Positions 43,313-54,745 of a stretch of DNA of 64,000 nt are shown piece by piece. The stretch lies in contig OU696571.1 in the NCBI GenBank assembly GCA_916048095.2, forward strand, positions 5,378,501 through 5,442,500, in the 5' to 3' direction. This stretch comes from Sacculina carcini (taxonomy: Eukaryota > Arthropoda > Thecostraca > Sacculinidae). The notes below the pieces were generated by a model that saw only the letters and a program-made list of their open reading frames with translations, was not told the origin of the DNA and ran no database searches. The position numbers and the translations under genes were made by a program. Numbering within the stretch: position 1 is the stretch's first letter; every line of letters begins with the position of its first letter.

Positions 43313-43579
43313 CTGCAGTCATTAACACGCGTGTTATGTATTTTCATATACTTTTGTTCTTGTTCTACATATTGTGGCGTTTGCTGCGCACGCCTGGCAA
43401 TGTTTATTTCATGCATTTTATGTATGCTACGACCGTTCAATTTTGTTCTGATGCGCCTTGTTCATGTCGCTGGACACCCGTTTGCCGGATATTGCACTGC
43501 GTCTCATGTTTCCGTTTGCGTATGTACAGATGTTTTGCGAATGTTTTTGTTGTTGTTGCGCACTTCGTATTTCGTTTAC

Positions 43580-43603
43580 GCTCCGCTTCTCGGATGGGAG
43601 TCA
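43580..43603 (+). promoter_or_regulatory. Polypurine tract of gypsy H
   Basis: CTCCGCTTCTCGGATGGGAG followed by TCA directly before the TGTGGTG of the 3' LTR. Close to the tract of element E. Confidence 0.65.
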
Positions 43604-43976
43604 TGTGGTGCGCGTATTTCTGTGTTTAATCTGAATATTTTGTTGGACGTTAGTTGTTGATTAATATGATGTTTATTTCGTGCTGGTAAATGCTTATTGT
43701 TTTATCTAGAATACTTGTAATGTTCGCGATTTTCTGAATTTCCTGAATCGTCGTATTTTCTGCGCCATTAAGGGTTACCACAAGTATGAACGGCGTATTT
43801 AATGTTGAAATGCGTTGTTCCCTTTTTAAACTAATTTAATTATATTTTTGTGTGGGTGTCGTTTACTTGTTTGAAACTGAGTTGATTTGTATTTTTGTTA
43901 ACGACCGGTGTAGGTATAAAACGAGGGCGCGCGCTGGCGTCTTCTTCTTTTGGTGTTTCGTTTTGCTTGTGGTTGC
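43604..43976 (+). repeat. 3' LTR of gypsy H, first part
   Basis: Starts TGTGGTGCGCG. A TATAAAA-containing promoter-like stretch (GGTATAAAACGAGG, about 43913-43926) lies 50-60 bp before the gypsy I insertion. The last five bases (GTTGC) are one copy of the gypsy I target. Confidence 0.65.
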
Positions 43977-44182
43977 TGTATTGTTTTATGAAACAACACG
44001 GAAATTGCAATTTTCGAATATATATATTATTCAACAAAGGCTTACAACAATAACAATATTAGAACGCTCTCACCACACCAAAACACTCACAAGTACCACA
44101 CTATTCAAAATCTCTTGTCACCTCGTCGCTAACGCGCAGCGTATGACGCCTCAATTATTATTTACAATGATGCCACCTCACA
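43977..44182 (-). repeat. 3' LTR of gypsy I
   Basis: 206 bp, two differences from the 5' LTR. Confidence 0.92.
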
Positions 44183-44190
44183 CCTCCCCC

Positions 44191-45291
44191 TCAGTCACGA
44201 ACATAATCCGACAGGTATCGTGGAGGACGTCGTTCGCGACTGGTACGACGTGGAGCTGGTATGGGCCGCTCCACTTCAGTTTGCTGCCGGTTGTTGCTGA
44301 TGGACGGACTGATGGCGGCATCGCTTTCCATCTGGTTCGGTTGTTCACGTACAGATGCCTCCAGCAAAAGATGCCTTCTGTTACGCGTTGTGATGCGTCC
44401 ACTTGGTGTGCGGAGTACATAGCTGCGTGGGCCTTTTATTCCCACGACGGTCGCAGTACAGTCCCACCTTTTGCTCGATTGACTTTGAATGACCACTGCA
44501 TCTCCCACCCTCAGTCGCGGCAACGGATGCGATCCTTGATTATAAGTCAGCTGAGCTTGAACGCGGCGTGGCGCATCGATTGGGTTCGCACTACTCCTCC
44601 ACTTCGGTGCAAAAGCACTACGATGCATTGGAATGGTTGATCGGATAGGATGGCCGAATAAAATTTCCGCTGCTGATTGCCCATCTGCGCCCGGAGTGCT
44701 CCGCAATTCCAGCAAGCCTTCAGTGAAAGCGTCATCGTCGAGTTCCCCGTTAGACGTCACCTTCTGCACTAAGCGCTTGATGCGCTTGACCGCTGATTCC
44801 GCAAGACCATTCCCTTGCGGATATTCGACACTGCTCACATCATGCTGCACTTTCCAGCGCATAAGGAAGTCTTTCGTTCGGCGAGAAGTGTATTGCGGTC
44901 CACCGTCGCTGCGAAGACGGTTGGGTACGCCGAACGTTGCGAAGAACTGACGCAGCGTCCGGATGAGATGTCGTGATGTGGCGTCTGACCGTGGGCATTC
45001 TGCGACACAAGGCCAGTTGGAATATCTGTCCACATATATGAGGTAAGTGCGGCCGGCGTGCTGAATGTAGTCCGTGGCAACACTTTCAAACACTCTGGTA
45101 GGTTTATCGTCACAATAGTATGGCTCTTTCGGTTGACTGTTGCGATAATGACGACATGAAGAGCATGACGATACAGCCATTTTGACATCATTTTGTATTG
45201 TCGGCCAGAACACCGACTGCCGTGCTCGACCTATAATGCGATTAATGCCCTGGTGTCCACTATGAAGTCGGCGGATGATATCTCGTCGCAT
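44191..45291 (-). pseudogene. Gypsy I integrase
   Basis: 366 codons. Zinc finger: RRLHSGHQGI (His) and SCSSCRHY (Cys pair). Core: ESVATDYIQHAG (Asp), NRLRSDGGPQYTS (Asp), GNGLAESAVKRIK (Glu), giving the DDE set. The C-terminal part is VGDAVVIQSQSSKRWDCTATVVG, with a Pro/Arg-rich tail (ERPIPAPRRTSRERRPPRYL). It is in the same frame as RT upstream, but a TAG (about 45330) and a TAA (45502) lie between. It would insert cDNA; it can only be made if those stops are read through or if the first Met is used internally. Confidence 0.9.
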
Positions 45292-45501
45292 TTTACGAGG
45301 AACTACAAGACGTTTTCCGTAGAGTATCTAATTTCCGTCTACATATAATGAACTTCTGATGTTCCAGTAAGGTTTTATCTCATCTCGACATGCGTGACGA
45401 TCATCTGGAAAGCCATGTCGAATGGCTTTTTTGAGGCAAATGCACTCCGGATCACTCATTATCGCATCTTCGATTTCACCTAGAAGCCCATCGTCAGTTA
45501 T

Positions 45502-46989
45502 TTAGCTCTCTTCGTCGCCCTCATGCGTTAAGTGAGCCACTGCTGCAACACCAATTTCAGGAACCGGATCCAGAGTTATTTCGTCTTCTTCGCCATCGAG
45601 CGGAGCTCGAGAGAGACAATCGGCAGCAGCGTGCTTCTTGCCAGGGCACCATGCAGCCGTAAATTGGAGATGAGCCAGCTTCGCTCGTAGCCGCTGCAAA
45701 CGAATATTGGCAATATCCGCTAGACCTTTTGAATTCAGGATTGGAAGAAGAGGTTTATGATCAGTAATGATCGTGAAAATATTCAGACCAGCAAGGTAGT
45801 TGTTAGCTTTACTGCAGGCCCATACTACAGCCAATAGCTCTTGTTCAATAGCGGCGTAGCGAGTTTCTGTATCTGAAAGTCGCCGCGAACCGCACTGGAT
45901 GAGACGCCATTTCTTGCTCTCATCTAGCTGGCGTACCACAAATCCGAGTCCCTTTAGACGAGATGCATTTGTCTCCACGACAGTCTCTCGTGACGGCCGG
46001 AAGAAATCCAGTATCGGGGCAGAAGTCAGTATCTTTTTCGTTGCTTCGAAAGCGCGTGTATGAACGCATTCCTCCCAATGCCATTCCGCATCTTTCTTCA
46101 AAAGTTCGTATAGTGATGCGGCGGTACCAGCAATTTCGGTCGAAAATTGTCCCAGCTGATTGGCTAACCCTAAGAATGAGCGAAGTTCGGTTAGATTATT
46201 CGGCCTAGGAAATTCCTTGATAGCGCGAATTTTCTTTTGGTCAACCGAATATCCGTTTGGTCCCACGTCAAAACCACAAAAATGCACTTGCGATTGCGCG
46301 AAGTCAAACTTATCACCATTCAAAGTTATGCCAGCAGAATCACAGCGCATTAACAACTGCCAAATGTCTTCCAGGTGACTGTCGTAGTCTTCACCGTACA
46401 CAATCATATCATCAACCACTTTGCCCACATTCATCACACCAGCAAGAGCAGCATCGCATCTCGTGTTGTATACATCGCCGCTTGAAGCCAAGCCCATGGG
46501 TGCTCTTTTTAGTCTGAAGCGACCCCATGGTGTGAGAAAACATGTTAGATCTCTATCATCTTCGTGGATGGAGATTTGAAAATATCCATTTTTAGCATCC
46601 AGTGTGCTAAAATATTTTGCTCCTGGTTTTATACTAGAGACTACATCCATGCCAGCTCTCACAGGATGAGTTGGTCGTTTCAAATACTTGTTCAGTGGTA
46701 TTAGATCGATAGTGAGTCTACAATCAACAATGGACCCTTCTCTACGCTTTGGCACGGGCACAACAGCATGACACCATTCGGTCGGGTGAGTTACAGCCTC
46801 GATGACGTCCTGTTGAAGCAGTTCATCGATGTGACGCTTCATGTATTCCCGATACGCTAGCGGTATCACTCTGGGAGCAGAAATGTGCTTGGGCTGCGCA
46901 TCAGATGAAAGCAATATCCGCATAGGAGGTCCATCCATGGTTCGCAGTGGACCACTCGTTGAAAATACTCTCGGAAAGGCTGCTTTCAT
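45502..46989 (-). pseudogene. Gypsy I reverse transcriptase-RNase H
   Basis: 495 codons. RT: RVIPLAYREYMKRHIDELL, WCHAVVPVPKRREGS, CRLTIDLIPLNKYLKRP, KYFSTLDAKNGYFQI (first Asp), FKRAPMGLAS-type block (RLKRAPMGLASSGD) and GKVVDDMIVYG, where the usual Tyr of YxDD is Val. RNase H: VVETNASRLKGLG (the usual TDAS Asp replaced by Asn) and ITDHKPLLPIL, then KHAAADCLSRAPLDG. The altered boxes suggest reduced or lost activity. In frame with the protease upstream, separated by TGA at 47005. Confidence 0.9.
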
Positions 46990-47004
46990 TTCTGCAAGAT
47001 GTTG

Positions 47005-48489
47005 TCATCGTTCATCAAGCGTTGGGCTGCGCATCTGCTTCCAGGTCGGACGTTTCAGGTCGATCTGGTTGTTGATTACAGGAAGTGACTTGCGTTCGGC
47101 TTGTGCGGCTGCTTTTAGCACGATGGTCGAGTCCTTCCTTCTTTGAGTAGTTACATTCTGCACTGGAATTTGCTGTGGAAACGCTCGGTGAATGATGCGC
47201 AGGTCAACCGCGTCCACCCACGACAAAAGCGCGTCGTTCGCCGCTGGCACCACATACAATGTAGTGTTGCACGACGCATCACCCAGCTCAAGAGTGGCGG
47301 TGCAGGTGCCTATGCAGTACAGGTGCCCACCGTTGGCTGACCGGAGTCTCTCACTGCACGGGGCAAGTTCAGATTGTTTGATGCCAAGTTTTTTGGCAAC
47401 GCAAGCGTTGATCACGGATACCTCGGCGCCGGTGTCGGCGACCCACGAGACTTCTGTCGATGTGCCTTTCGATGGTCTGACACAAATTTTTTCGGGTGGC
47501 ACTTTTCGTCGCTTCTTTTTGCCGTGGCTGATATCACAAATCGTGATACGCCTGATATTTGTCCATCGACGTTTTGGTGAATGCGAAGATTTATTTTTGT
47601 CCGATCTGTTGTGTCTGCTAGAACTGCGGCACACTGCTGCAAAGTGGTTCGGTTTGCCACATACCGTGCACGTTTTGCCGGCTGCAGGATATTTGTGGGT
47701 TTGTGCTTCCACCAAGCGACCGCATCTTGAACACAGTGACTTCTCAGTGGCGTGAGATGATTTGCCGCGAACATTTGACACATAAATATGTTTTTCCGGC
47801 TGCTTTATCGCCGACGGATTGACAGCAGCGGTTTCTGATGATCGACAAATAGCGACAGATTTTTCGAGAGTCAAATCCTTTTCTTGGAGCATTTGATGTA
47901 ACGCAATGTCGTCAGATGTACCCATTAGAATTTTCTTGCGCCGTCTTTTGCTGCTGCATGATGTGCAGAAATCGCAGAACGACATGATTTATTTGACAGA
48001 GCACAAGAAATCATCAAAATTCCCACCGGCTTGTTGACTACGCAGATAAAAATCACGACGGTCGAGAATTATGTTCCGCTGAGAGCGCAAGAATGACTCC
48101 ATTTTCGGAATACATTCGGTCAGTGGAACATCCTCCCTGATTTCGAGGCTATAACGCAGAGAACGTGACCAGTCCTCATCAATTGAAGCATGAAGCACTG
48201 ATTGTTGTTCTTTTATAGGTAGTTTATCAATGCCACAGAGAGAAACGTGCCCAGTGAATTTGTATCTCCACGTATCAAACTCTTTCAAAGAGCATGAAAA
48301 ATGCATAATTGGAGCATTGTTGTTGGGAAGCTTTATTGCTCTGGATTCGCCCGATATATTCTGATTTCGTTCAGCTGACAGAATTCGCTCATATTCAGCT
48401 TCTCGGCGAGCACTGTGCTCTGCCAACTGACCGACTGCTAATGTCAGTTTTTGTATCTGCTCTTCAAGAGTAGATGTCGGCTGCGCCAT
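47005..48489 (-). pseudogene. Gypsy I gag-protease
   Basis: The start ATG (48489-48487) overlaps the LTR/PBS border (MAQPTSTLEEQIQKLTLAVG). Capsid part: CSLKEFDTWRYKFTGHVSL, DEDWSRSLRYSLEI, FYLRSQQAGGNFDDF. After a TAA (47991-47989) the same frame continues: LQEKDLTLEKSVAICRSSE, a zinc region with CSRCGRLVEAQTHKYPAAGKTC and CTVCGKPNHFAAVC (C-x2-C-x4-H-x4-C), then protease with VADTGAEVSVINA (DTGA) and LLSWVDAVDL. Ends at TGA 47005. Gag packages the RNA and the protease matures it. Confidence 0.88.
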
Positions 48490-48694
48490 GTATTGTTTTA
48501 TGAAACAACACGGAAATTGCAATTTTCGAATATATATATTATTCAACAAAGGCTTACACCAATAACAATATTAGAACGCTCTCACCACACCAAAACACTC
48601 ACAAGTACCACACTATTCAAAATCTCTTGTCACCTTGTCGCTAACGCGCAGCGTATGACGCCTCAATTATTATTTACAATGATGCCACCTCACA
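48489..48694 (-). repeat. 5' LTR of gypsy I
   Basis: 206 bp; ends on the minus strand in CAATACA, directly followed by the PBS. Confidence 0.92.
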
Positions 48695-48699
48695 GCTGC

Positions 48700-48752
48700 T
48701 ACTCGTGAATATACCAGCGTTTTGTCTTTTTTGGCCTCGCACGCTAACCACA
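48700..48752 (+). repeat. 3' LTR of gypsy H, last part
   Basis: 53 bp ending TAACCACA, between gypsy I and the resumed LINE J code. Assigned by position and the CACA end only; no second H LTR is available for comparison. Confidence 0.5.
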
Positions 48753-49705
48753 TATGTTCCACCCAGTACATCAAAATACGCACGAAGGCATTATTTTGAT
48801 GAGATTGAGAGCTTTTTGTTGATTTTTCCAAATGGAAAGTTTCTGCATCTCCTGTGTGGCGATTTTAATTGTCATACGGAATTGATGAATGAAGTAGTAC
48901 AAGTGAATATGATCGTCATTCAGATTTCGGCGGAGATGAAACTATCTACGATGATCTGAGAGCCATGTGTATACCATTACAAAGAAAAAACCAAGATCAG
49001 ACGCAAGATCGCAGCTCGTATGGCACAAACTTGATCGAAATATGTAAGAACAATCGGCTGATAATTTTCAACGGCGGAATGGGAGAAGACAGAAATGTAG
49101 GAAGTTGCACAACCTCGCTCAACACTACGATGGATTACATCATTGGCTCCCAAAATATTTTGAGAATGGTCAAAAGCTTTACAGCTTCTCAATTTGACCC
49201 ACTATTGTCTGATATTCACTGTAGTCTCAAGTTGGAAATGGGGTTCAAATGTGTTTACCAACACAAAAATGAGTGTATTTGCCAGGACGAAAACACCAAT
49301 ATGACTAAGGATGAGTCGACATATAATTCCTCGACACTCAGACCAGCCAAAGTTATTAACGAATTCTTAACAAAAGAGTTGATTTCGAAAATGGAAACAC
49401 TCACTGTAGATAAAATAACTATAAAGCTGAAGGATATAATGATGACACCGGCAGCATACTGTGGCAAGAAAGTGTATGTAAAGAAATCAAATAGTGCAAA
49501 TGTTGTTGGTTATGATAATATATGCTGGAAAAGTCGTATTCGATATCACAGAATGAAACAACAGTACAACAAATGTAAAAACTATGAAAACTACAGAAGT
49601 TTGGTCAGTAAAAGTAGAGAATATAAAGCGGAATTGAAAAGAGTTGAAGTCAGTAGAGATCCAAAAACATTTTGGAAAATTTTGAAAGATGAAAACAGAA
49701 GCTAA
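48753..49705 (+). pseudogene. LINE J endonuclease C-terminal part
   Basis: Begins YVPPSTSKYARRHYFDEIESF, then FLHLLCGDFNCHTEL (catalytic GDFN box). After a frame change at about 48960: LIEICKNNRLIIFNGGMGEDRN, CTTSLNTTMDYIIGS and LLSDIHCSL (SDH motif as SDIH). A long basic linker to RT follows (CWKSRIRYHRMKQQYNKCKNYENYRSL, EVSRDPKTFWKILKDEN) and ends in TAA at 49703-49705. The same frame continues into RT. The first endonuclease motifs are 18.5 kb upstream at 29734-30232. Confidence 0.85.
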
Positions 49706-51721
49706 GATATACCTATAAATTTAGACATAATGCGGCAGCATTTTTCAAGTTTATCAGACTAGCTGAACATTACTGAATCGCCAACCGAAGAACAGAGGAA
49801 TGAACAAAGGGAGAGCGATACCCAAGTACAAGACTTACTGAATTCCCCAATAGAAGAGTACGAGATTAAAAATTTCATAAGAAAACTGAAAAATGTAAAA
49901 GCGGCCGGAATGGATGGTGTCACGAAGGAACAAATAAAGACGACGGAGACTACTTTAATACCGGTTTTTCTGAAACTATTCAATAAGATATTAGACACAG
50001 GAGAATTTCCCAGTGAATGGAAAATAGGAATGATTGTGCCGATATACAAGAAAAAGGGAAACACTGAAGACCCTGACAATTACAGAGGAATCACACTCCT
50101 GAGCTGTATAGGAAAATTGTTTACATCAATATTAAACGAAAGACTGAAAAAGTACTCGGACAGAAACAGCCTGATAAAAGAAAATCAAGCAGGTTTTAGA
50201 GCTGGCTATTCTACCGCTGATCATATATTTCTGCTGAGTAGCATAATAGAATTGTTCACATGGAGCAAGAAAAAACTATTTTGTTTGTTTGTGGATTTTC
50301 GAAAAGCGTTTGATACGGTATGGAGAGAGGGATTGTGGCACAAAATGGTGAAAAATGGGATCGATGGAAGGATACTTAGAGTAATAAAGAGCATGTTTGA
50401 CAAGACTAAATTTTGTGTCAAGATGAATAATAGACTATCTGATACGTTCCTGTGGGAAACAGGGGTTAGACAGGGTGAAAGTTTGTCCCCAATCTTATTC
50501 GCCTTTTATGTGAATGATATGAAGGATTATCTACGCAGCAGAGATTGTCAATTCATTGACATTGAAGCCGAAGAGGTGGATGTTTACCTAAAATTATTGG
50601 TCATGATGTACGCTGACGATACGGTATTGATTAGAGAAACTTACGAAGGAATGAAGCAAATTATTACAGCGCTTCAGACATACTGTAAAGAATGGCGGAT
50701 GTCAGTGAATTGCGAAAAAACAAATATTATGATTTTCAGTAGAGGAAAAGTGAATTTCAATAACTATATATTTAAATGGAACGAAGAACCACTAGAAGTT
50801 GTCGATAACTACAAATATCTCAGCATAAATATAAAGTATAATGGTTCGTTTCGCAAAGGACAACTATAAATTATCGAGAGAGCAAAAAGGTCTATGTATG
50901 CGATTCTGGGTAAATGTAGAAAATTTAACCTACCAGTTGAAATGCAAATTGACATATATAAAAAATTGATGCTGCCCATATTAGCATATTCTTCTGAGGT
51001 CTGGGGTTACGACCAAATTAGAGAAATAGAGAGTACGCAGATGAAATTTTTCAAGAATGTCCTCAGTGTCCATAGGTACACATCAGTGGAATACGTCTAC
51101 GGGGAATTGGGGATATTTCCGATTGAAATTTACATAAAATTGAGAATGTATAAATTTTTGGTGCATATATTGTCTGGATCACCTGACAAATTGGTTAATT
51201 TAATATATCATTATTTGTACCGATTGGACGAACGCGGAATTTACACCTCAAAATGGATACATAAGATGAAAACAATATGTATTGAGTGCGGATTATGGGG
51301 ACTGTGGAATTGCCAGGACGCTGGTTTAGCCAGAGTATTGACGGAAAAGGTGAATACCACACTTAAGGATCTGTGGATTGGGACATGGCGATCAAACATG
51401 AGGGTGAAAGCAATTTGTCAGACATACAGTACGTATAAACCGATTTATGGACTCGAGTCGTACCTGCTGAACATGACTAAAAGAAGTTGGATCCACATAT
51501 GTAGAGTCCGCAGCTGCAACAAGTATATGCCAATTAACGAGGGAAGATACAAGGGTATACCCAGAGCCGAACGTGTATGCGGAATATGTGACACAAATAA
51601 GTTGGGGGATGAGTACCATTTACTATTTGTGTGTACAAATAAGCAAATAGAATACCTGAGACAAATATATATCTCACGGAAGTTTATAATTGTGCAAATA
51701 CATATGGTTTCATTAACTTGA
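49706..51721 (+). pseudogene. LINE J reverse transcriptase and C-terminal zinc motif
   Basis: One frame with a stop near 49758 and a TAA at 50867-50869. RT: KNVKAAGMDGVTKEQIK, WKIGMIVPIYKKKGNTEDPDNYRGITLLSC, ENQAGFRAGYSTADHIFLL, FVDFRKAFDTVWREGLW (Asp), GVRQGESLSPILFAFYVNDM and MMYADDTVLI (YADD intact). C-terminal part from 50894: MLPILAYSSEVWGYDQ, and near the end CGICDTNKLGDEYHLLFVC (C-x2-C ... H-x4-C). RT copies the LINE RNA; the zinc motif may bind nucleic acid. Dead because of the stops. Clade not assigned. Confidence 0.9.
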
Positions 51722-52418
51722 TGCAAACAAATAATGTACAAGAACAGCGTAATCTCGCTAGATTTCTTAGACAAGCAAATTTGAATATTGACGTTATCAA
51801 AATATTGCCCGTTTTTCTAGTCAGGATTGTCACTTTGAATAATGCGATCCGCATATATTCGTAGTCTCATTAGGGACACTATGTTTGTGTGTATATTTGT
51901 AGTCTTTGTGTAAATATTTGCAGTGTTTGTACTTTTATATTTGCAAATAATTGATCTGGTGAATGAAATGATTAAAGTTATTATAATCAACGTAGTTCAT
52001 CTTATAGTTATAATCAACATAGTTTTTTTTTAAAACAGCTTCAATTTTTACCAGAAAAAACGGTTCTCAAACTCTGCTTTCTTACACAATGATTAACTCA
52101 ATAATTCAATGCTAAGCTGTACTGTACATAGAAGTGCTGCACAGTACCTTGCAAACAATGATATTAGGGCTTTTAGACACATTATAACACTTTTATTGTG
52201 CATATTTAATGATAATTCAATTTGATAGGGTGACTAATAGCATAAATAACTCATGTGTTGATAAAAAGAATTCATTTAACATCCCAAATATATCATTTCT
52301 ATAATTTGAATTATTTGCATGAGTCTTGAAAAACAAAAAAACGTTTTTTTTCGGTAGAGATTTTTTGGCAAAAACGTTTTTTTAAACATCGTTTTTCAGG
52401 TCGCATCTCTAGTCATGC
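51722..52418. other. LINE J 3' noncoding end and AT-rich gap
   Basis: The first ~270 bp are LINE J 3' sequence; 51730-51775 matches, reversed, 55190-55238 in unit X. The rest is AT-rich with no coding frame or repeat I can identify. Confidence 0.6.
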
Positions 52419-52576
52419 TAGGCTAGTTTAGGTTGGTTAGGTTAGGTTAGGTCAGGTTAGTTACAGTTTCTGCCGTCAGAGAGCGCTAGTATCGCAGTGG
52501 ACGGAGCGCGCCATTTAGCTACGCCTCCATTTTGCTACGCGCACTTTGGAGCGACGCGCAAATAGGGTAGTGCCGT
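52419..52576 (+). repeat. Dispersed repeat with TTAGG-like tract, copy 2
   Basis: The TTAGG-like tract (52419-52462) is followed by the ~115-bp core. In reverse complement it matches 1491-1674. The tract sits at the same end of the core in both copies. Confidence 0.75.
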
Positions 52577-52586
52577 TCAAGGGCAG

Positions 52587-53106
52587 TTGGAGATAGGCAG
52601 CGATGTGAATGATCAGCTGCAAAGAATGACGATGTTTGAGTCTTTGTTATACGCTCAAGCGTGGTTCGCATCACCAGCTACTGTGAATGCCGCTGTAAAC
52701 GAATTGCAGCTCCACCACGAGCTCCTCCAATATAAAAGAGTTGATTGTGAAGTGGCGGATGATGCATTGGCTGTGATTAATCGTCACTTATGGTACTTAA
52801 AGCCTCAATTTGTAATTTTGTCCTTGTGCAGTTGAAAAGTGACTGAAATTTATAAGAAACATATTACCGACAAATTCACTGCATTATAGAGAACGAAGGA
52901 CTACACTGATAACAACCTGACAATACAGCAGGAAAATCGCCTGATAGATTTAGTAGACCAGCGTTCCCGGATGGTATTTGATGAGGCTCGGGTGTGCAGT
53001 GCGGAGTGGATGTCATTACCGGTGAGAATTTGGCTCGAACAAAACAGCTTGTGATGTTTAGGTAGTTTAGGAACAGTTTAGGCAGTTTACGAGGTTTCTA
53101 ATAACA
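52587..53106 (+). pseudogene. Decayed gene of an uncharacterised invertebrate family
   Basis: The first frame (52587-52835) reads FESLLYAQAWFASPATVNAAVN, LHHELLQYKRVDCEVADDAL and INRHLWYLKPQFVILSL. The same reading goes on past a stop as VTEIYKKHITDKFTAL, stop, NRLIDLVDQRSRMVFDEA, and then EVSNNIAERGS with a stop. I recall proteins with an HxWYLxxxxVxLALF block followed by an xNDxAERxxxLI block as common but unnamed in invertebrate genomes; that memory is unchecked. At least three stops. The function is unknown, and it may belong to a repeat family rather than a single-copy gene. Confidence 0.42.
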
Positions 53107-53133
53107 TTGCTGAGAGAGGCTCCTAGAATAGTT

Positions 53134-53421
53134 TATTGGTTCAGTTACAAAAAACGAAAGCCACCTACAAGACTTCATGCACCTTATGGAAAACCACAGA
53201 AAGAAAATGCGCGGATTTACAAAATCGGATTTGGTGCTGATGTGATTTTATTGTGTTGTATATTGTATTATGTTGTATATTGGTTCAGTTACAAAAAACG
53301 AAAGCCACCTACAAGACTTCATGCACCTTATGGAAAACCACAGAAAGAAAATGCGCGGATTTACAAAATCGGATTTGGTGCTGATGTGATTTTATTGTGT
53401 TGTATATTGTAGTAATTGTTG
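53134..53421 (+). repeat. 144-bp perfect tandem duplication keeping an open frame
   Basis: 53134-53277 and 53278-53421 appear identical. As 144 is 48 codons, the 101-codon frame at 53107-53412 runs through both units (WFSYKKRKPPTRLHAPYGKP twice). The unit follows directly on the decayed gene at 52587-53106 and may be part of it. No domain recognised. Confidence 0.88.
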
Positions 53422-53997
53422 TTAGTATACCATGTTGTACAAGGTAGTCATTATTTGTTTGTCTATGTCCTGAAGAGTACAAGACACTGTGTTCACAATG
53501 TGTTTTTTTATATTTCTACAAGATCGTTATACTTCCACAATAACGGCGAGCGTGTCAATTTGGTGTCGTTTAATTCATTGGTTTACTCTACTGATTATAT
53601 GCAAAGTAGCAGCAACTGCAGACTGTCACGGTTTCTACACGCTGCACCGATCATAGTGCAAGGGCGGTAATTATGTTTCGTGAGAATGGATGCAATCCAA
53701 TAAGAAACAAAAAAACACTGCAATTTTCTCCAAAACGGAGCAAATTTGCAGGTTAATTGGTTCTGCTATAGTGATATGCGCGGCGCTACCTGTGCGGCGA
53801 GATTATTGAGATGACTAATTTTTATGATAGCCTGTGCAGCCAAATATTCAGGGTAATACAACAAAAACCTGTAATTTGAAAGCAAATTGAGAGATATTTA
53901 AGGCAGAGTGTAATATATTTCCTATATAATGAACACAACATTGTGAAAGGGGAAACATGTATAAAAAATCCAATTTTGGCCAAATTTCCTATTTTCT
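53422..53997. other. Noncoding gap
   Basis: AT-rich, no recognisable coding frame. Its right side is the breakpoint where the first (partial) copy of unit X begins. Confidence 0.55.
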
Positions 53998-54131
53998 TGC
54001 CTTTTCTACACGAGACCGGTACACACACGCATATGAATGCCTGACTGAAAATAAGCAATTTAATAACTGGTTGTAGTTTGACGCTTTTTTGGTATAAATA
54101 ATTTATGGCTACTTTAATGAGTGATATGATA
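53998..54131 (+). repeat. Unit X, partial copy 0 (last ~134 bp)
   Basis: TTTTCTACACGAGACCGG to GATATGATATTAA matches 57008-57143 and 62870-63001 with a few differences. It continues without a break into copy 1, so this junction is an unoccupied piggyBac site. Confidence 0.9.
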
Positions 54132-54745
54132 TTAAGCCTTACATTTTAGCGCATATTTTATTAATGGGGTGTATTCTACATATAGTGCACCATTTGCTAG
54201 TATAAGCCAAAACCACTGAAAATTAGTAATCTTAAAGCTTTCAAAGTAGATTCGCGACCCTTAAATAATATTTTGCGGTATTTATTTGGATTACATTGAA
54301 TTCAGCGTCGTTCAAAGCATGAGAAAAACTTGCGCCACCCAAATTACCAGCAATTTGGGAAAAATGAGCATCCCTAGTATGCATGTATTGCATAATTGCA
54401 ATATATGATTGTTATTTATTACTTATTTATTAGTATTTATTCTTATTTATTGATGGCTGTTATTTAGTGAATCACATATTTATTGTTGATTGTTATTATT
54501 TATTGAGGAACGTGGGCGGTGTGACATTATGGATTGTTATCGGATGATGGTTTATTATTTATTGTTATTTATTTATTATTTTCTTTCCAACTCTCTTTCT
54601 AGACTTTTTTCTCTTCGAATCTCTTTCTCTCTTAATCTTTTGGGCGCTTCCGGTACATGGGGCCACCTTAGGGTGGTAATAGTGCTAGCACTCTTCCCAT
54701 GCTACTGGATTTGCCTGTAATTAATGATAATAATAATGTATCTAT

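Larger units (their letters stand above)
43977..48694 (-). mobile_element. Gypsy I (K02A2.6-like type), full length with four stop codons
   Basis: LTRs of 206 bp at 43977-44182 and 48489-48694 differ at two positions by eye. On the minus strand they run TGTGAGGTGG...CAATACA. The flanks GTTGC (43972-43976) and GCTGC (48695-48699) match at four of five bases. The PBS (TGGCGCAGCCGAC) overlaps the gag start and the polypurine tract CTGAGGGGGAGG precedes the 3' LTR. One continuous frame runs from 48489 to 44191, broken only by four nonsense codons. Confidence 0.92.
40311..48752 (+). mobile_element. Gypsy H, left-truncated, with gypsy I in its 3' LTR
   Basis: The right part of a gypsy element: end of protease, RT, RNase H, integrase (to 43312), polypurine tract, and a 3' LTR starting TGTGGTGCGCG at 43604 that is interrupted by gypsy I (43977-48694). 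It probably ends at 48752 (TAACCACA), where LINE J coding resumes. The 5' LTR, gag and half of protease are missing at the LINE G junction (~40311). Pol reads in one frame with two stop codons and one small insertion. Confidence 0.82.

Noticed and set aside
43313..43603. Possible envelope gene after gypsy integrases
   Set aside because: No signal peptide, membrane segment or long open frame exists between the integrase ends and 3' LTRs of A, B, F, H or I. These are ordinary retrotransposons without env.
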